Source: Nitrososphaerota archaeon
GTDB lineage: Archaea; Thermoproteota; Nitrososphaeria; Nitrososphaerales; Gagatemarchaeaceae
Direction of reading: 5' to 3'
DNA length: 64,000 nt
Assembly: GCA_029785085.1 (NCBI GenBank)
Contig: JAFMAI010000001.1
Location: forward strand, 62,001 to 126,000
Positions 42,220 through 50,182 of this stretch are shown here, one piece after another. A model generated the notes under the pieces. The model saw only the letters and a program-made list of their open reading frames with translations, ran no database searches and was not told the origin of the DNA. Positions within the stretch are counted from its first letter, which is position 1. Every line of letters starts with the position of its first letter. A program made the translations under genes and the position numbers.

Positions 42220-43301
42220 CATCCATGGTCGTCAGTCTTTTCGTCTTGCTCTAGTCTTGATGGCACCAGCGCCAAGAGCAAGACAGAGACCTTCGCCTCG
42301 AGTGCTGTCACCATGCCGTTCCCATGACACTGCGCGTTGAAGACGCACCACGAATTGTAGATGCACACCGCCACCGCGTAGTAGAGGAACCTTACGGTGT
42401 AGTCCTTCGACGTCGTCCTGGGGAGGAAGACGTTATGCTCTCTGTAGGACGTCTCGATGCCCCACCTCATCTTGTACCGCCTGAGCGCCCTCTTCGGCGT
42501 GCAGTCCATGTTGGTGGCGAAGAGGTAGCCCTTCCCCACGTCGAGGTCGTCCGCCCTGAGGATCCTGAAAGGCTTCTCACAGGGGTAGGGCGCCTCCTCC
42601 CCGTCCCTGAGGCCGATTCGTTTCGTTATGGTATTCGACGAGAAACGGATAGCGTAGGCGTACCCACGCTCCTGAAGATGGACGGGGAGGGCGACCGAGG
42701 TGAAGCCTGCGTCGAAGAGGAGATGCCTGACCCTTATCCCCATGTTTCTGATCCTGTTCAGAGCATCGTCGATGAAGGTGAGCATGTGCGCCCTGCTCTT
42801 GATCGGCGTGAGGACCACTGTCAGTCTCCTCCCGTCGAGGAGGATGCTTGCCGTTAGGTACTGGTAGGCGTAGGAGGAGCTGTTCTTCGACCTCACGCCG
42901 TGGACCATCTCAGAACCCTTCTCGCCGTAGAAGAGCTGGTCGTGCCAATCGAACGCTATGGGGACGGGCCGGTTCAGGAGGCCCCCCTTTTCAGCTCTCC
43001 GACCTGCTCCTCCAGCACGACAGACATGGAGCCAAGGAGCTCGTACCTGTCGAGGCCCTTGAAGTATGACAGGGCAGTCTCGCCTGTGGGGAACCTCCCT
43101 GCTCCCCTTCCTGCAGCCGAGGAGCTTCCGCGATACGTTGCTCGTTCCCTCGGCGCAACCATCGAGTATCGAAGCCTTGACAAGCAGCGATATGTAATCC
43201 AGCTTCGGGTAGACGGAGTTGGGCTTCACCTCGAAGCACAACAGCTCAGGCAGATACCTCATCAGGATGGGGTCGAAGCCATGGGCTAGCTCATTGGTCA
43301 T
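42219..43301 (-). pseudogene. IS transposase with two compensating frameshifts
   Basis: A 360-codon open frame from the ATG at 43301. Catalytic-core features: LLFDAGFTSVALPVHL around the second Asp and the RWGIETSYREHNVF signature (Y-x-R-E type Glu), so a DDE enzyme. Between about 43105 and 42980 the protein reads sensibly only in another frame (GETALSYFKGLDRYELLGS), entered near a GGGG run and left at an AAAAGGGGGG run. The open frame thus carries about 40 wrong residues. Protein-like sequence also continues upstream of 43301 without a good start. Either recent inactivation, homopolymer error, or frameshifting at the A/G run. Confidence 0.7.
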
Positions 43302-43369
43302 GAGAAGCTCCGGGGTGGGCTCCTCCTCTACCCTCAGAGAGCCAAGATCGTAGAGCAGGAAATCAATCC

Positions 43370-43389
43370 ACGCTTATTCGCATCTACTG
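43370..43389 (-). repeat. Right terminal inverted repeat of the insertion sequence
   Basis: On the minus strand CAGTAGATGCGAATAAGCGT. The flanking TAAGAG at 43390-43395 repeats the sequence outside the left end. Confidence 0.9.
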
Positions 43390-43412
43390 TAAGAGGACCC
43401 GAGCTTGGAAAG

Positions 43413-43420
43413 ATTAAATA
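43413..43420 (+). promoter_or_regulatory. TATA box of psmB-aCPSF1
   Basis: ATTAAATA, 24 bases beyond the end of the insertion sequence. It predicts a start near 43443 and hence translation from the GTG at 43462 or ATG at 43471 rather than from the in-frame TTG at 43405. Confidence 0.5.
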
Positions 43421-43470
43421 AGCAACAAGGAGGCGCGGCCCTTGTCCGTTCTGAGGGGTTTGTGGACAAA

Positions 43471-44142
43471 ATGTCGAGAGAATATAGCCAGGTTGGAGGG
43501 AAGACGCTAGGGTCTGCCACGTATCATGGCACCACTACCGTTGGGCTGGTCTGTTCCGACGGGGTAGTTCTGGCGACCGACACGCGGGTCACAGCAGGCG
43601 GGTTCATCGCCCATAAGAGAGGCAAGAAGCTGATCAGGATCGACGACAACATCGCTATGACCATATCCGGCGGTGTAGCGGACGCCCAGAACGTCACCGA
43701 CACCGCGAAGTACTATTCGAGCACATACAGGATAGAGAAGGGAAGGCCGATGCCCGTTAAGGCCGCGGCCCAGGTGGTGTCAAACATGCTCTTCTCGTCG
43801 AGGCTGTATCCTCTGATAGCGGACGTCCTGGTGGGAGGGGTAGACTCAACCGGTGGTTCCCTTTTCAACGTCGACATTTTCGGTTCGCTCAACCAGGAGA
43901 ATATGATAGCCACGGGGAGCGGGTCGCCAGTAGCCTACGGGGTGCTGGAGGCGGAGTTCAAGGCAGGGACAGCAGTGGCCAAGGCCTATCCGTTGGCTGC
44001 GAAGGCGATAATCGCGGCCACCAGAAGGAACGTAGCGACAGGGGATCACTTCGATGTGGGCATCATCGATAAGGAAGGGTTCCGCGAACTGACGGAAGCG
44101 GAGAAGGACAAGCTCCTGGCCCAGTTTACAACTAAAAGTTAG
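43471..44142 (+). CDS. psmB: Proteasome beta subunit, catalytic
   Basis: 223 residues from the ATG at 43471, chosen because the TATA box lies at 43413-43420; a GTG at 43462 is an alternative. The propeptide would be the first 20 residues ending in Gly, exposing Thr21 in HGTTTVGL as Thr1; Asp17 (TDTR) and Lys33 (RGKK) equivalents are present, so it self-processes and is active. It forms the inner rings of the 20S proteasome. aCPSF1 follows after 2 bases, a pairing known in TACK archaea. Confidence 0.95.
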   Translation: MSREYSQVGGKTLGSATYHGTTTVGLVCSDGVVLATDTRVTAGGFIAHKRGKKLIRIDDNIAMTISGGVADAQNVTDTAKYYSSTYRIEKGRPMPVKAAAQVVSNMLFSSRLYPLIADVLVGGVDSTGGSLFNVDIFGSLNQENMIATGSGSPVAYGVLEAEFKAGTAVAKAYPLAAKAIIAATRRNVATGDHFDVGIIDKEGFRELTEAEKDKLLAQFTTKS

Positions 44143-44144
44143 TC

Positions 44145-46058
44145 TTGGAACAGAAAGCCAACGGCGTAAGCCTGATGAGCGCTATTCTGAACAACATCCC
44201 AGCGGAGGCTCAGATTACAAGGATAGAGTACGAGGGCCCTAGAATAGCCCTCTACACCAAGAACCCCGCCTACCTGCACAAGAACAGCTATGTCATATCA
44301 GAGATAGTCAACTCCCTGAAGAGGAGGGTCGTCACTAGGACGGAGAAGTCGATAAGGAAGCAGGAGAGCGACGCCAGACAGGTCCTCGAGAGAGCAGTCC
44401 CTCCCGAGGCGGGAGCGTCCAACTACTTTTTCGACGACGCGCTGGGCGAGATAACCCTCGAAGCGGAGAATCCCAGGCTGCTCTCACAGGAGGCAGGTTT
44501 CGACCTTGGCAGCGCCATGGAACAGACGGGGTGGAAAATCAAGGTTCGGAAGGCACCGCATATCAAATCCACCGCCATCCAGAACGTATACTTCGCCCTG
44601 AAAGCGGGGACCGAGATAAGAGAGAAATTTTACAGGGAGCTGGGCGAAGCCATATTCAGGCCGAGAATCGCCACGGAGGAGCACGTCACCATCAAGACTC
44701 TCGGCGCCTTTCAACAGGTAGGCAGGTCGTGCGTGCTGATTGAGACGGCGGAGAGCAAGGTACTGCTGGACTGCGGAATCCATCCCGGCTCGAGGAACCC
44801 CTGGGACGCCTACCCGCGCCTCGACTGGGCCGACATTTCGCCGGGCGAGATAGACGCAATAGTGGTCAGTCATGCACACTTGGATCACCAGGGCTTCGTT
44901 CCCGCCATGTACAAGTACGGCTACGACGGACCGGTGTACTGCACCGAGCCGACCCTTCCTCTTATGACCATGCTGCAGAACGACTTCGTGAAGATCGCCC
45001 AGATCGAAGGAGGGAGGCTGATTTACGACCAGAAGGACATCAGAGACGAGATTCAGCATGCCATCACGCTCCCATACGGCATGGTGACAGACATATCGCC
45101 GGACATCAAGCTCGTGTTCAACAACGCCGGACACATACTGGGGTCGGCGACGGTCCATCTCCACATCGGGGAAGGCGCACACAACATAGTCTACACTGGG
45201 GACTACAAGTACGGGAGGACCCAGCTCTTCGACTCGGCGACCTGGAACTACCCGAGGGTAGAGACGCTGATCACCGAAAGCACCTACGGAGCGAAGGAGG
45301 ACATCATGCCGGTCCGCGAAGAGGTGGAAATGAACTTCGTCAACGCCATCAACGGCACGCTCAAAAACGGAGGGAAGGTGTTGATTCCCATCCCAGCAGT
45401 CGGACGTGCCCAGGAGATACTCTTGGTCCTCGACCAGTACATGAAGAGCAAGACGCTCGTGGAGGCGCCTGTTTTCATCGAAGGGATGATCTCGGAAGCC
45501 ACGGCAATCCACGTCTCCTATGCCGATTATCTCTCCAGGGAGCTGAGAACCAAGATACTCGAGGAGGGGGTGAACCCGTTCAAGTCAGAGTACTTCACTG
45601 AAGTCGAGCACCCCAGCGACAGGGAGGAGGCGTACAGGGAAGGCCCTGCCATCATCATGGCGACGTCGGGGATGCTAGAGGGAGGGCCGGTCCTTGACTA
45701 TTTCGAGCACCTCGCCCCGTCAGAGAAGAACAAGATAATCTTCGTCTCGTACCAGGTGCAGGGTAGCATGGGCAGGCGCGTCCTCGACGGCGGCAGCCAG
45801 GCGAGCCTAATGGGGCAGGACGGGAAGATAAAGATCGTAGACGTCAGGGCTTCGGTCCAGAAGGTGGACGGCTTCAGCGGCCACAGCGACTACAACCAGA
45901 TAGTCCGCTTCGTGGGGAAGGTGAGGCCTAAGCTGCAGTTGGTGCTCGTGAACCACGGCGAGAAGAGGAAGACCGAGAACCTCGCTTACGCCATACAGAG
46001 GATATACCGTATACCTGCGATCCACCCCGCAGTTCAGGAAGCAATCAGGGTCTACTAG
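44145..46058 (+). CDS. aCPSF1 / FttA beta-CASP ribonuclease and transcription terminator
   Basis: 637 residues, full length. Residues 1 to about 150 hold two KH-like RNA-binding domains; then comes the metallo-beta-lactamase core with VVSHAHLDHQGFVP, NNAGHILGSATVHLH and YTGDYKYG, and the beta-CASP domain with ATSGMLEGGP and the final SGHSDYNQ and VLVNHGEKRK motifs. The archaeal CPSF73 homologue cleaves RNA at U-rich sites and ends transcription. TTG start immediately after psmB. Confidence 0.95.
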   Translation: MEQKANGVSLMSAILNNIPAEAQITRIEYEGPRIALYTKNPAYLHKNSYVISEIVNSLKRRVVTRTEKSIRKQESDARQVLERAVPPEAGASNYFFDDALGEITLEAENPRLLSQEAGFDLGSAMEQTGWKIKVRKAPHIKSTAIQNVYFALKAGTEIREKFYRELGEAIFRPRIATEEHVTIKTLGAFQQVGRSCVLIETAESKVLLDCGIHPGSRNPWDAYPRLDWADISPGEIDAIVVSHAHLDHQGFVPAMYKYGYDGPVYCTEPTLPLMTMLQNDFVKIAQIEGGRLIYDQKDIRDEIQHAITLPYGMVTDISPDIKLVFNNAGHILGSATVHLHIGEGAHNIVYTGDYKYGRTQLFDSATWNYPRVETLITESTYGAKEDIMPVREEVEMNFVNAINGTLKNGGKVLIPIPAVGRAQEILLVLDQYMKSKTLVEAPVFIEGMISEATAIHVSYADYLSRELRTKILEEGVNPFKSEYFTEVEHPSDREEAYREGPAIIMATSGMLEGGPVLDYFEHLAPSEKNKIIFVSYQVQGSMGRRVLDGGSQASLMGQDGKIKIVDVRASVQKVDGFSGHSDYNQIVRFVGKVRPKLQLVLVNHGEKRKTENLAYAIQRIYRIPAIHPAVQEAIRVY

Positions 46059-46381
46059 AGCCACTCCTGTCACCCAATAGGCTGGCAGCAGTATGGGCTC
46101 ACTTTGGGCCAGCTCTCCAGCTACCTTCGGACGCTGGGGTCGGACTACACCAGAGAAACCGACGCATCTTCGATTGGGCTGGTCCTAAAGGACGGAAACA
46201 GGTTTCTGGCGCCTTCCAGGAGGAATCGCAAGAGAGCCGTAGACCGGCTCATCGACTGCGTCGCGGCTTCGGGATCAGGTTTTCCTTCTGGTCGTGCTGG
46301 CAGCCGACTGCGGACCGTATTAACCCCGGGGGCCCGCTCTTGGCCTCCATGAGACCAGTACCAGGTTAGAGCACCAGGTCG
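46059..46381. other. 323-base stretch without a convincing gene
   Basis: A TTG-started frame of 82 codons (46104-46352) gives a basic protein with no recognisable motif and a Pro/Arg-rich end; it may be chance. A TATA-like GTATTAAC sits at about 46317-46324 on the plus strand with no gene behind it. It could hold the aCPSF1 terminator region or a small RNA. Confidence 0.35.
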
Positions 46382-46678
46382 CTATTGGAGACCGCGCCAG
46401 ATTCGTACACCAGGAGGGGTGATGACGACTCGCTCGTCCCCGAGCCTTGCGATATCGCCGCCGACCGAAGTGGCGAACTCGTACAGCTGCTCGACAGAAG
46501 ACTTCAGCTCCTCTAAACTCTTCTGAGCCAGGGGAGTCACCTTGAGTATCACTATGGTCTTGTTGGAGACGTCCTCCTGAATCTTCGGCAGGTCCTCGAT
46601 GCTCTTGAGCGCCAAGGCCTTCAGAAGAATCTCTTTGCTCTTCCCTTCGAGATTCCTCGCCTGCATCACGCCGGACAT
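46382..46678 (-). CDS. sepF: SepF-like FtsZ membrane anchor
   Basis: 98 residues from the ATG at 46678, preferred because a CTTAATAATG box (46706-46715) lies too close to the in-frame ATGs at 46702 and 46708. The domain VILKVTPLAQKSLEELKSSVEQLYEF followed by GGDIARLGDERVVITPPGV is the archaeal SepF fold that polymerises as dimers and links FtsZ to the membrane. Its presence predicts FtsZ elsewhere in the genome and argues against Crenarchaeota proper. Confidence 0.85.
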   Translation of the reverse strand: MSGVMQARNLEGKSKEILLKALALKSIEDLPKIQEDVSNKTIVILKVTPLAQKSLEELKSSVEQLYEFATSVGGDIARLGDERVVITPPGVRIWRGLQ

Positions 46679-46840
46679 TTGAAGTGTTTCTCCGTGACCC
46701 ATGGTCATTATTAAGGGTAGGGCGGTGCAAGCAATTCTATCACAGTCGTGAATTAGTTAGACTCTGTTGTAGAGATTAGTTCTCAGGGAAGAGATTTCGT
46801 TCTTAGCTTAAAAGGAGAGGGAGGAGTGAAAGTAAACCTG

Positions 46841-47320
46841 TCAGAGGGACTTGTGGGCGTTCCAGTAGTGGTCCCCCACATGGTGCAGGTTCTTCACGCA
46901 ACTGCCCCGGGACATCGGCCCAGCTTCAGTTCCGGAGACCATTGTGGGGCCGACTGCTATGGCCCGTCCCTTCTTCTCCTCTTTGATAATCACCATCTTC
47001 CCTGCCTCCCCCCAGTCATCCATCTTCCTTATGCCGGGTCGCATCACATCGGCCCCGTTGATGAGGAATCTGATGGCGCCCTCGTCGACCACGACGGAGG
47101 GAAAGAGGGCAAGGGTGGGTTGTGAGCCCAGAAATGGGAAGAAGGAGTCCCCTGTCTGGACGAACTCGTACTCCTCGAGCCTAACGAAGACGACGCCTTC
47201 TTCTGGCTCCGCGCACTCCGCCTGGGCTGACTTCGGCAGAGTGAGCGAGAGGCCCAGGGATCTCTCCAACTTCGCAACCATCGATACAGAATCCCGATGC
47301 GACAGAACCCACTTCTTCAA
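46841..47320 (-). CDS. PUA-domain protein (MCT-1/Tma20-like)
   Basis: 159 residues from the TTG at 47320. N-terminal pre-PUA domain (MKKWVLSHRDS... FVRLEEYEFVQ), then a PUA domain with PSVVVDEGAIRFLINGADVMRPGI and GRAIAVGPTMVSG. Archaeal relatives of MCT-1/Tma20 bind ribosomes or tRNA. It is 26 bases from an AT-rich box shared with the divergent LSm gene. Confidence 0.85.
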   Translation of the reverse strand: MKKWVLSHRDSVSMVAKLERSLGLSLTLPKSAQAECAEPEEGVVFVRLEEYEFVQTGDSFFPFLGSQPTLALFPSVVVDEGAIRFLINGADVMRPGIRKMDDWGEAGKMVIIKEEKKGRAIAVGPTMVSGTEAGPMSRGSCVKNLHHVGDHYWNAHKSL

Positions 47321-47341
47321 CTGGGGAAGCGCGCATGACTG

Positions 47342-47351
47342 CTTAAATAAA
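47342..47351. promoter_or_regulatory. Shared AT-rich box of the divergent PUA and LSm genes
   Basis: CTTAAATAAA. Its centre is about 26 bases from the PUA start (47320) and 37-48 bases from the LSm starts (TTG 47383, ATG 47395), so it can serve a leaderless message on one side and a message with a short leader on the other. Confidence 0.45.
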
Positions 47352-47394
47352 TGAATCCAGACGGCAGGTTCAAGGGAACAGTTTGTCCGTAGAC

Positions 47395-47613
47395 ATGGCA
47401 GTTAAGGTCCTTGACGAAAGCATCGGGAAGGTCGTCCTGATTAAGTTGAAGGGAGGAAAGGTCATCAGGGGCAGCCTGCAAGGGTTCGACCAGCACATGA
47501 ACCTGGCTCTTGAGAAGGCTGAAGAGGTGTCCGACGATGGCCAGCCGAACTCCCTCGGGACGCTGATTGTGCGCGGGGACAACATAATCATGATTTCGCC
47601 TCCGCCGACCTGA
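47395..47613 (+). CDS. LSm (Sm-like archaeal) RNA-binding protein
   Basis: 72 residues from the ATG at 47395 (in-frame TTG at 47383 possible). Sm1 motif VVLIKLKGGKVIRGSLQGFDQHMNLAL and Sm2 motif GTLIVRGDNIIMIS. Forms heptameric rings that bind U-rich RNA. The rpl37e gene that follows LSm in many archaea is not here. Confidence 0.93.
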   Translation: MAVKVLDESIGKVVLIKLKGGKVIRGSLQGFDQHMNLALEKAEEVSDDGQPNSLGTLIVRGDNIIMISPPPT

Positions 47614-47710
47614 AGGACCACGCCCCTCCAGGGCTCTCCGGGATGAGCATCTCCCAAGTGAATCTGCTTTTATACCAAAGGCGCCCAAGCGCGTGCAAGG
47701 AAAGGCGCGC

Positions 47711-48373
47711 ATGGTCGATGTTCTGACAGTGGTGGTCGCTGGTGTTGTCGGGCTCGGCCTCGGCGGACTTGCATCCTACGTAGTATTCTATACTAGGCCG
47801 AAGCAAACGAGGGTGGCTGTAAAACGGGCGGATGCTCAAGGGAGGACCGTCGAGTCTACCGTGACCACCGCTGACCTAGAGCGCTCTCGGAGAGATATGA
47901 GAACGATCATGGTCGAGAGAGACCTTCTCTCGTCAGCTATGATGAAGCTCTACGAAGCGGAGAGCGAAGGGAGGATAACCCGCGAGGAGAGGGAGATGAT
48001 ATCCAAGCGGTACAGCGACCAGATCAAAGAGCTCCAGGCCAAGTTGAAGGACGTTGAGCTCGTCGTCGAGGTAGGAGAGCTCGAAGGACTTCGTGGAGAG
48101 CTGGTGACGCTCTTCGAGAGCAAGATACGGAACATCGAATCTAGGCTGGACGTGGCGAAGCAGAGGCTGGGCCCTGCGGCTCCTCAGCCGGCAAGGAAGG
48201 AGGTCACCCCCAAGGTCGAAAAGGCGACCGACCTAGAGCGCGCCGTGGAGAGGAGGGCGAAGCCTGAGATGAGCGAGTCCGAGAAGCGGGTCAAGGTAAT
48301 CAGGGACGAAGTGATGGATGCTCTCACCAAGCTAGAACAGATAGACATCGAGAAGAAGCAGCAGGAAGGCTGA
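47711..48373 (+). CDS. Membrane-anchored coiled-coil protein
   Basis: 220 residues from the ATG at 47711, which follows TATA CTTTTATACC (47669-47678) by about 37 bases. One N-terminal membrane helix (VDVLTVVVAGVVGLGLGGLASYVVFY), then a long charged coiled coil from about 55 to 145, a Pro-rich linker and a second charged helix. It looks like a membrane-tethered structural or scaffold protein. Not CdvA, which lacks such a helix. The stop overlaps the rpiA start. Confidence 0.65.
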   Translation: MVDVLTVVVAGVVGLGLGGLASYVVFYTRPKQTRVAVKRADAQGRTVESTVTTADLERSRRDMRTIMVERDLLSSAMMKLYEAESEGRITREEREMISKRYSDQIKELQAKLKDVELVVEVGELEGLRGELVTLFESKIRNIESRLDVAKQRLGPAAPQPARKEVTPKVEKATDLERAVERRAKPEMSESEKRVKVIRDEVMDALTKLEQIDIEKKQQEG

Positions 48374-49065
48374 TGGACAGGTCAAGGGACGCCCTGAAGG
48401 GAGTGGCCAAGGAGCTTGCCAAGGACATCTCCTCGGGCATGACCCTCGGCCTTGGCAGCGGCTCGACCGTGGCGACGCTCCTCGAGGAGCTTTCTCCCCT
48501 CGCAATGGCCAGATCGAAGGTGATCAAGGGGGTGCCGACCTCGACCCAGATTGAGATTGTGGCAGCGAGGTGTGGCGTCGAGCTCGTACCGTTCAAGGGC
48601 TCGGTCGACCTTGTAATCGACGGTGCCGATCAGGTTGACGCCGGGCTTAACCTGGTCAAGGGCGGAGGCGGGGCTCTCCTGAAGGAAAAGATCGTCATGG
48701 GGAGCGCGAAGTCCGTCGCCATAGTCGCCGGAGAGAGCAAGTTCGCGGAGAAGCTCTGCGAAGCCGGAGTGAGGGTCCCCGTCGAGGTCTTCCCGATGGC
48801 AAGGGAGAGCGCCAAGCTGAAGCTGTCGATGCTCGGAGGGGTCCCAGAAGAGAGGCTTCTTCCCAAGGGCTATCCATATTTCACTGAGAGTGGAAATGTA
48901 ATCCTGGACACCCTGTTCGAGCCCATTGGCGACCCGAGGGATTTGGAAATGAGGGTGAAGTCTGCGCCGGGGGTGGCCGAAGTCGGAATCTTCACCATAA
49001 AGCCGATCACTGTCTACAGGCTCAGGGACGACGGGAGTTTTGACTCGATGTCGGAATCAGACTAG
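48373..49065 (+). CDS. rpiA: Ribose-5-phosphate isomerase A
   Basis: 230 residues. GLGSGSTVATLLEEL, the catalytic IDGADQVD and VKGGGGALLKEKIV motifs mark RpiA, which interconverts ribose- and ribulose-5-phosphate. The ATG overlaps the TGA of the coiled-coil gene. Confidence 0.95.
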   Translation: MDRSRDALKGVAKELAKDISSGMTLGLGSGSTVATLLEELSPLAMARSKVIKGVPTSTQIEIVAARCGVELVPFKGSVDLVIDGADQVDAGLNLVKGGGGALLKEKIVMGSAKSVAIVAGESKFAEKLCEAGVRVPVEVFPMARESAKLKLSMLGGVPEERLLPKGYPYFTESGNVILDTLFEPIGDPRDLEMRVKSAPGVAEVGIFTIKPITVYRLRDDGSFDSMSESD

Positions 49066-49149
49066 GTCACGCAAGGCGTACCGGGGCTGGACGCTCCCTC
49101 GGTTCTCACTTGGCGCAGAGTGCGACTGCCTTCTTCATACTCCGCATCA

Positions 49150-49157
49150 CTTATAAC
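49150..49157 (+). promoter_or_regulatory. TATA box of the ferredoxin gene
   Basis: CTTATAAC, 32 bases before the ATG at 49186; the upstream in-frame TTG at 49177 would lie before or at the expected transcript start. Confidence 0.45.
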
Positions 49158-49185
49158 TACCTGACGGCGGCTACATTTGATAGCC

Positions 49186-49614
49186 ATGACACGCGATGTA
49201 GGGTACAAGTCTGCACCAATTGATCCGAACTTCCTATCGAAGCCCGACCAGTTCCCTGAGACAGGCGAACACAGCGGGCACAAGGTGAGGGCAGCTGGAG
49301 CCGCGAGGAACGACGGCGACGGAAAGCCGTATCCTACCACCAATGGGATTCACGGGACCCAGGTGGCGATTGACTGGGAGTCGTGCGTCGCCGACGGAGT
49401 TTGTATGGATGTCTGCCCCGTCTTCGTGTTCGAATGGTTGCTCAACCCCGGTCAGGCAGGCACCGGGAAGGACAAGGTCGTCGAACAAGGGACCCCTGAA
49501 TGGAACCAGTACCGGAGCGACAAGTGCGACCCGGTGAGGGAGATGGACTGCATCTTCTGCATGGCCTGTGAGACCAGCTGCCCAACGCAATCCATCAAGA
49601 TCACCCAGCCGTAG
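49186..49614 (+). CDS. Zinc-containing type ferredoxin
   Basis: 142 residues. An N-terminal extension of about 60 residues (DVGYKSAPIDPNFL, SGHKVRAAG) resembles the zinc-binding part of Sulfolobus/Thermoplasma ferredoxins, followed by two clusters: CVADGVCMDVCP and CIFCMACETSCP. Asp in the first motif suggests one cluster may be [3Fe-4S]. A soluble electron carrier; partner enzymes such as the ferredoxin-NADP reductase at 15 kb are likely. Confidence 0.9.
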   Translation: MTRDVGYKSAPIDPNFLSKPDQFPETGEHSGHKVRAAGAARNDGDGKPYPTTNGIHGTQVAIDWESCVADGVCMDVCPVFVFEWLLNPGQAGTGKDKVVEQGTPEWNQYRSDKCDPVREMDCIFCMACETSCPTQSIKITQP

Positions 49615-49772
49615 CGCTCGCTCAACTTAATCCACGGCCGGTGTCCAGAGACCGTCTGGATGGCATCTCGAAAAGCCGTCTCAGCCTCGTGTGCCACCTT
49701 CGGCGACGTCCTTCGCCAGGGACATGTCTTATGCGGCAGGTACTTCGTGCCGAGCGCCGTCAGTCAGCAAGC

Positions 49773-49780
49773 GTTTTATT
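49773..49780 (+). promoter_or_regulatory. TATA box of the PDCD5-PAC2 operon
   Basis: GTTTTATT, 28-35 bases before the ATG at 49808. The in-frame ATG at 49784 lies too close to it to be used. Confidence 0.4.
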
Positions 49781-49807
49781 GCGATGGGAGACGGCGGCCT
49801 GAAGACA

Positions 49808-50182
49808 ATGGCTGAAGACGCCGATCTGAAGCTCCTGGAGCAGCGGAAGCTGGAGGAGTTGAGGAAGAGGCTGAAGGCGGCGGAACCAACTGCCAAGAAA
49901 GAGAAGACCGACAGGGAGGTCGTCGAGGCCGTGCTCTACGACAGGGGGGCTGAAGTCCTTGAGGCAGCATATTCATTCTATCCGGCGGAGACTGATAGGC
50001 TGGTCAGAGAACTCGCGGGGATGATCCGTACAGGCCGGCTGAAGGAAAAGATCGGCGGAGGGGAACTGCTATCCATATTCAGGCAGCTCGGGTTGAGGTT
50101 TCGGATGAAGACATCCATCAAGGTGATGGACCAGGGGAAGCTTGTCGACCTGAGCGAGAAGCTGGGGAAGAAAGAGCTATGA
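49808..50182 (+). CDS. PDCD5-family DNA-binding protein
   Basis: 124 residues from the ATG at 49808. N-terminal LLEQRKLEELRKRL helix, the core ILYxR-like VLYDRGAEVLEAAYSFYPAETDRLVREL and GRLKEKIGGGELLSIFRQLG give the TFAR19/PDCD5 three-helix bundle. A C-terminal extension (FRMKTSIKVMDQGKLVDL) is longer than usual. Archaeal members bind double-stranded DNA. The stop overlaps the ATG of the PAC2 gene (ATGA). Confidence 0.8.
   Translation: MAEDADLKLLEQRKLEELRKRLKAAEPTAKKEKTDREVVEAVLYDRGAEVLEAAYSFYPAETDRLVRELAGMIRTGRLKEKIGGGELLSIFRQLGLRFRMKTSIKVMDQGKLVDLSEKLGKKEL

Larger units (their letters stand above)
42200..43389. mobile_element. Complete insertion sequence, 1190 bp, DDE transposase
   Basis: Both ends are visible: inverted repeats of 20 bases with one mismatch, flanked by a perfect 6-base direct repeat TAAGAG (42194-42199 and 43390-43395), the expected target duplication. 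The transposase fills the element on the minus strand and its TGA lies at the inner edge of the left repeat. Family not certain; the transposase resembles IS4-superfamily DDE enzymes. The intact ends and target duplication indicate a fairly recent insertion between egsA and the active psmB. Confidence 0.9.

Noticed and set aside
42324..42857. Plus-strand frame inside the insertion sequence
   Set aside because: It is the antisense of the transposase, biased by its codon composition, with no protein-like pattern.
46104..46352. 82-codon frame after aCPSF1
   Set aside because: No motif, no promoter at the right distance and a Pro/Arg-rich end; kept only as a remark on the intergenic stretch.
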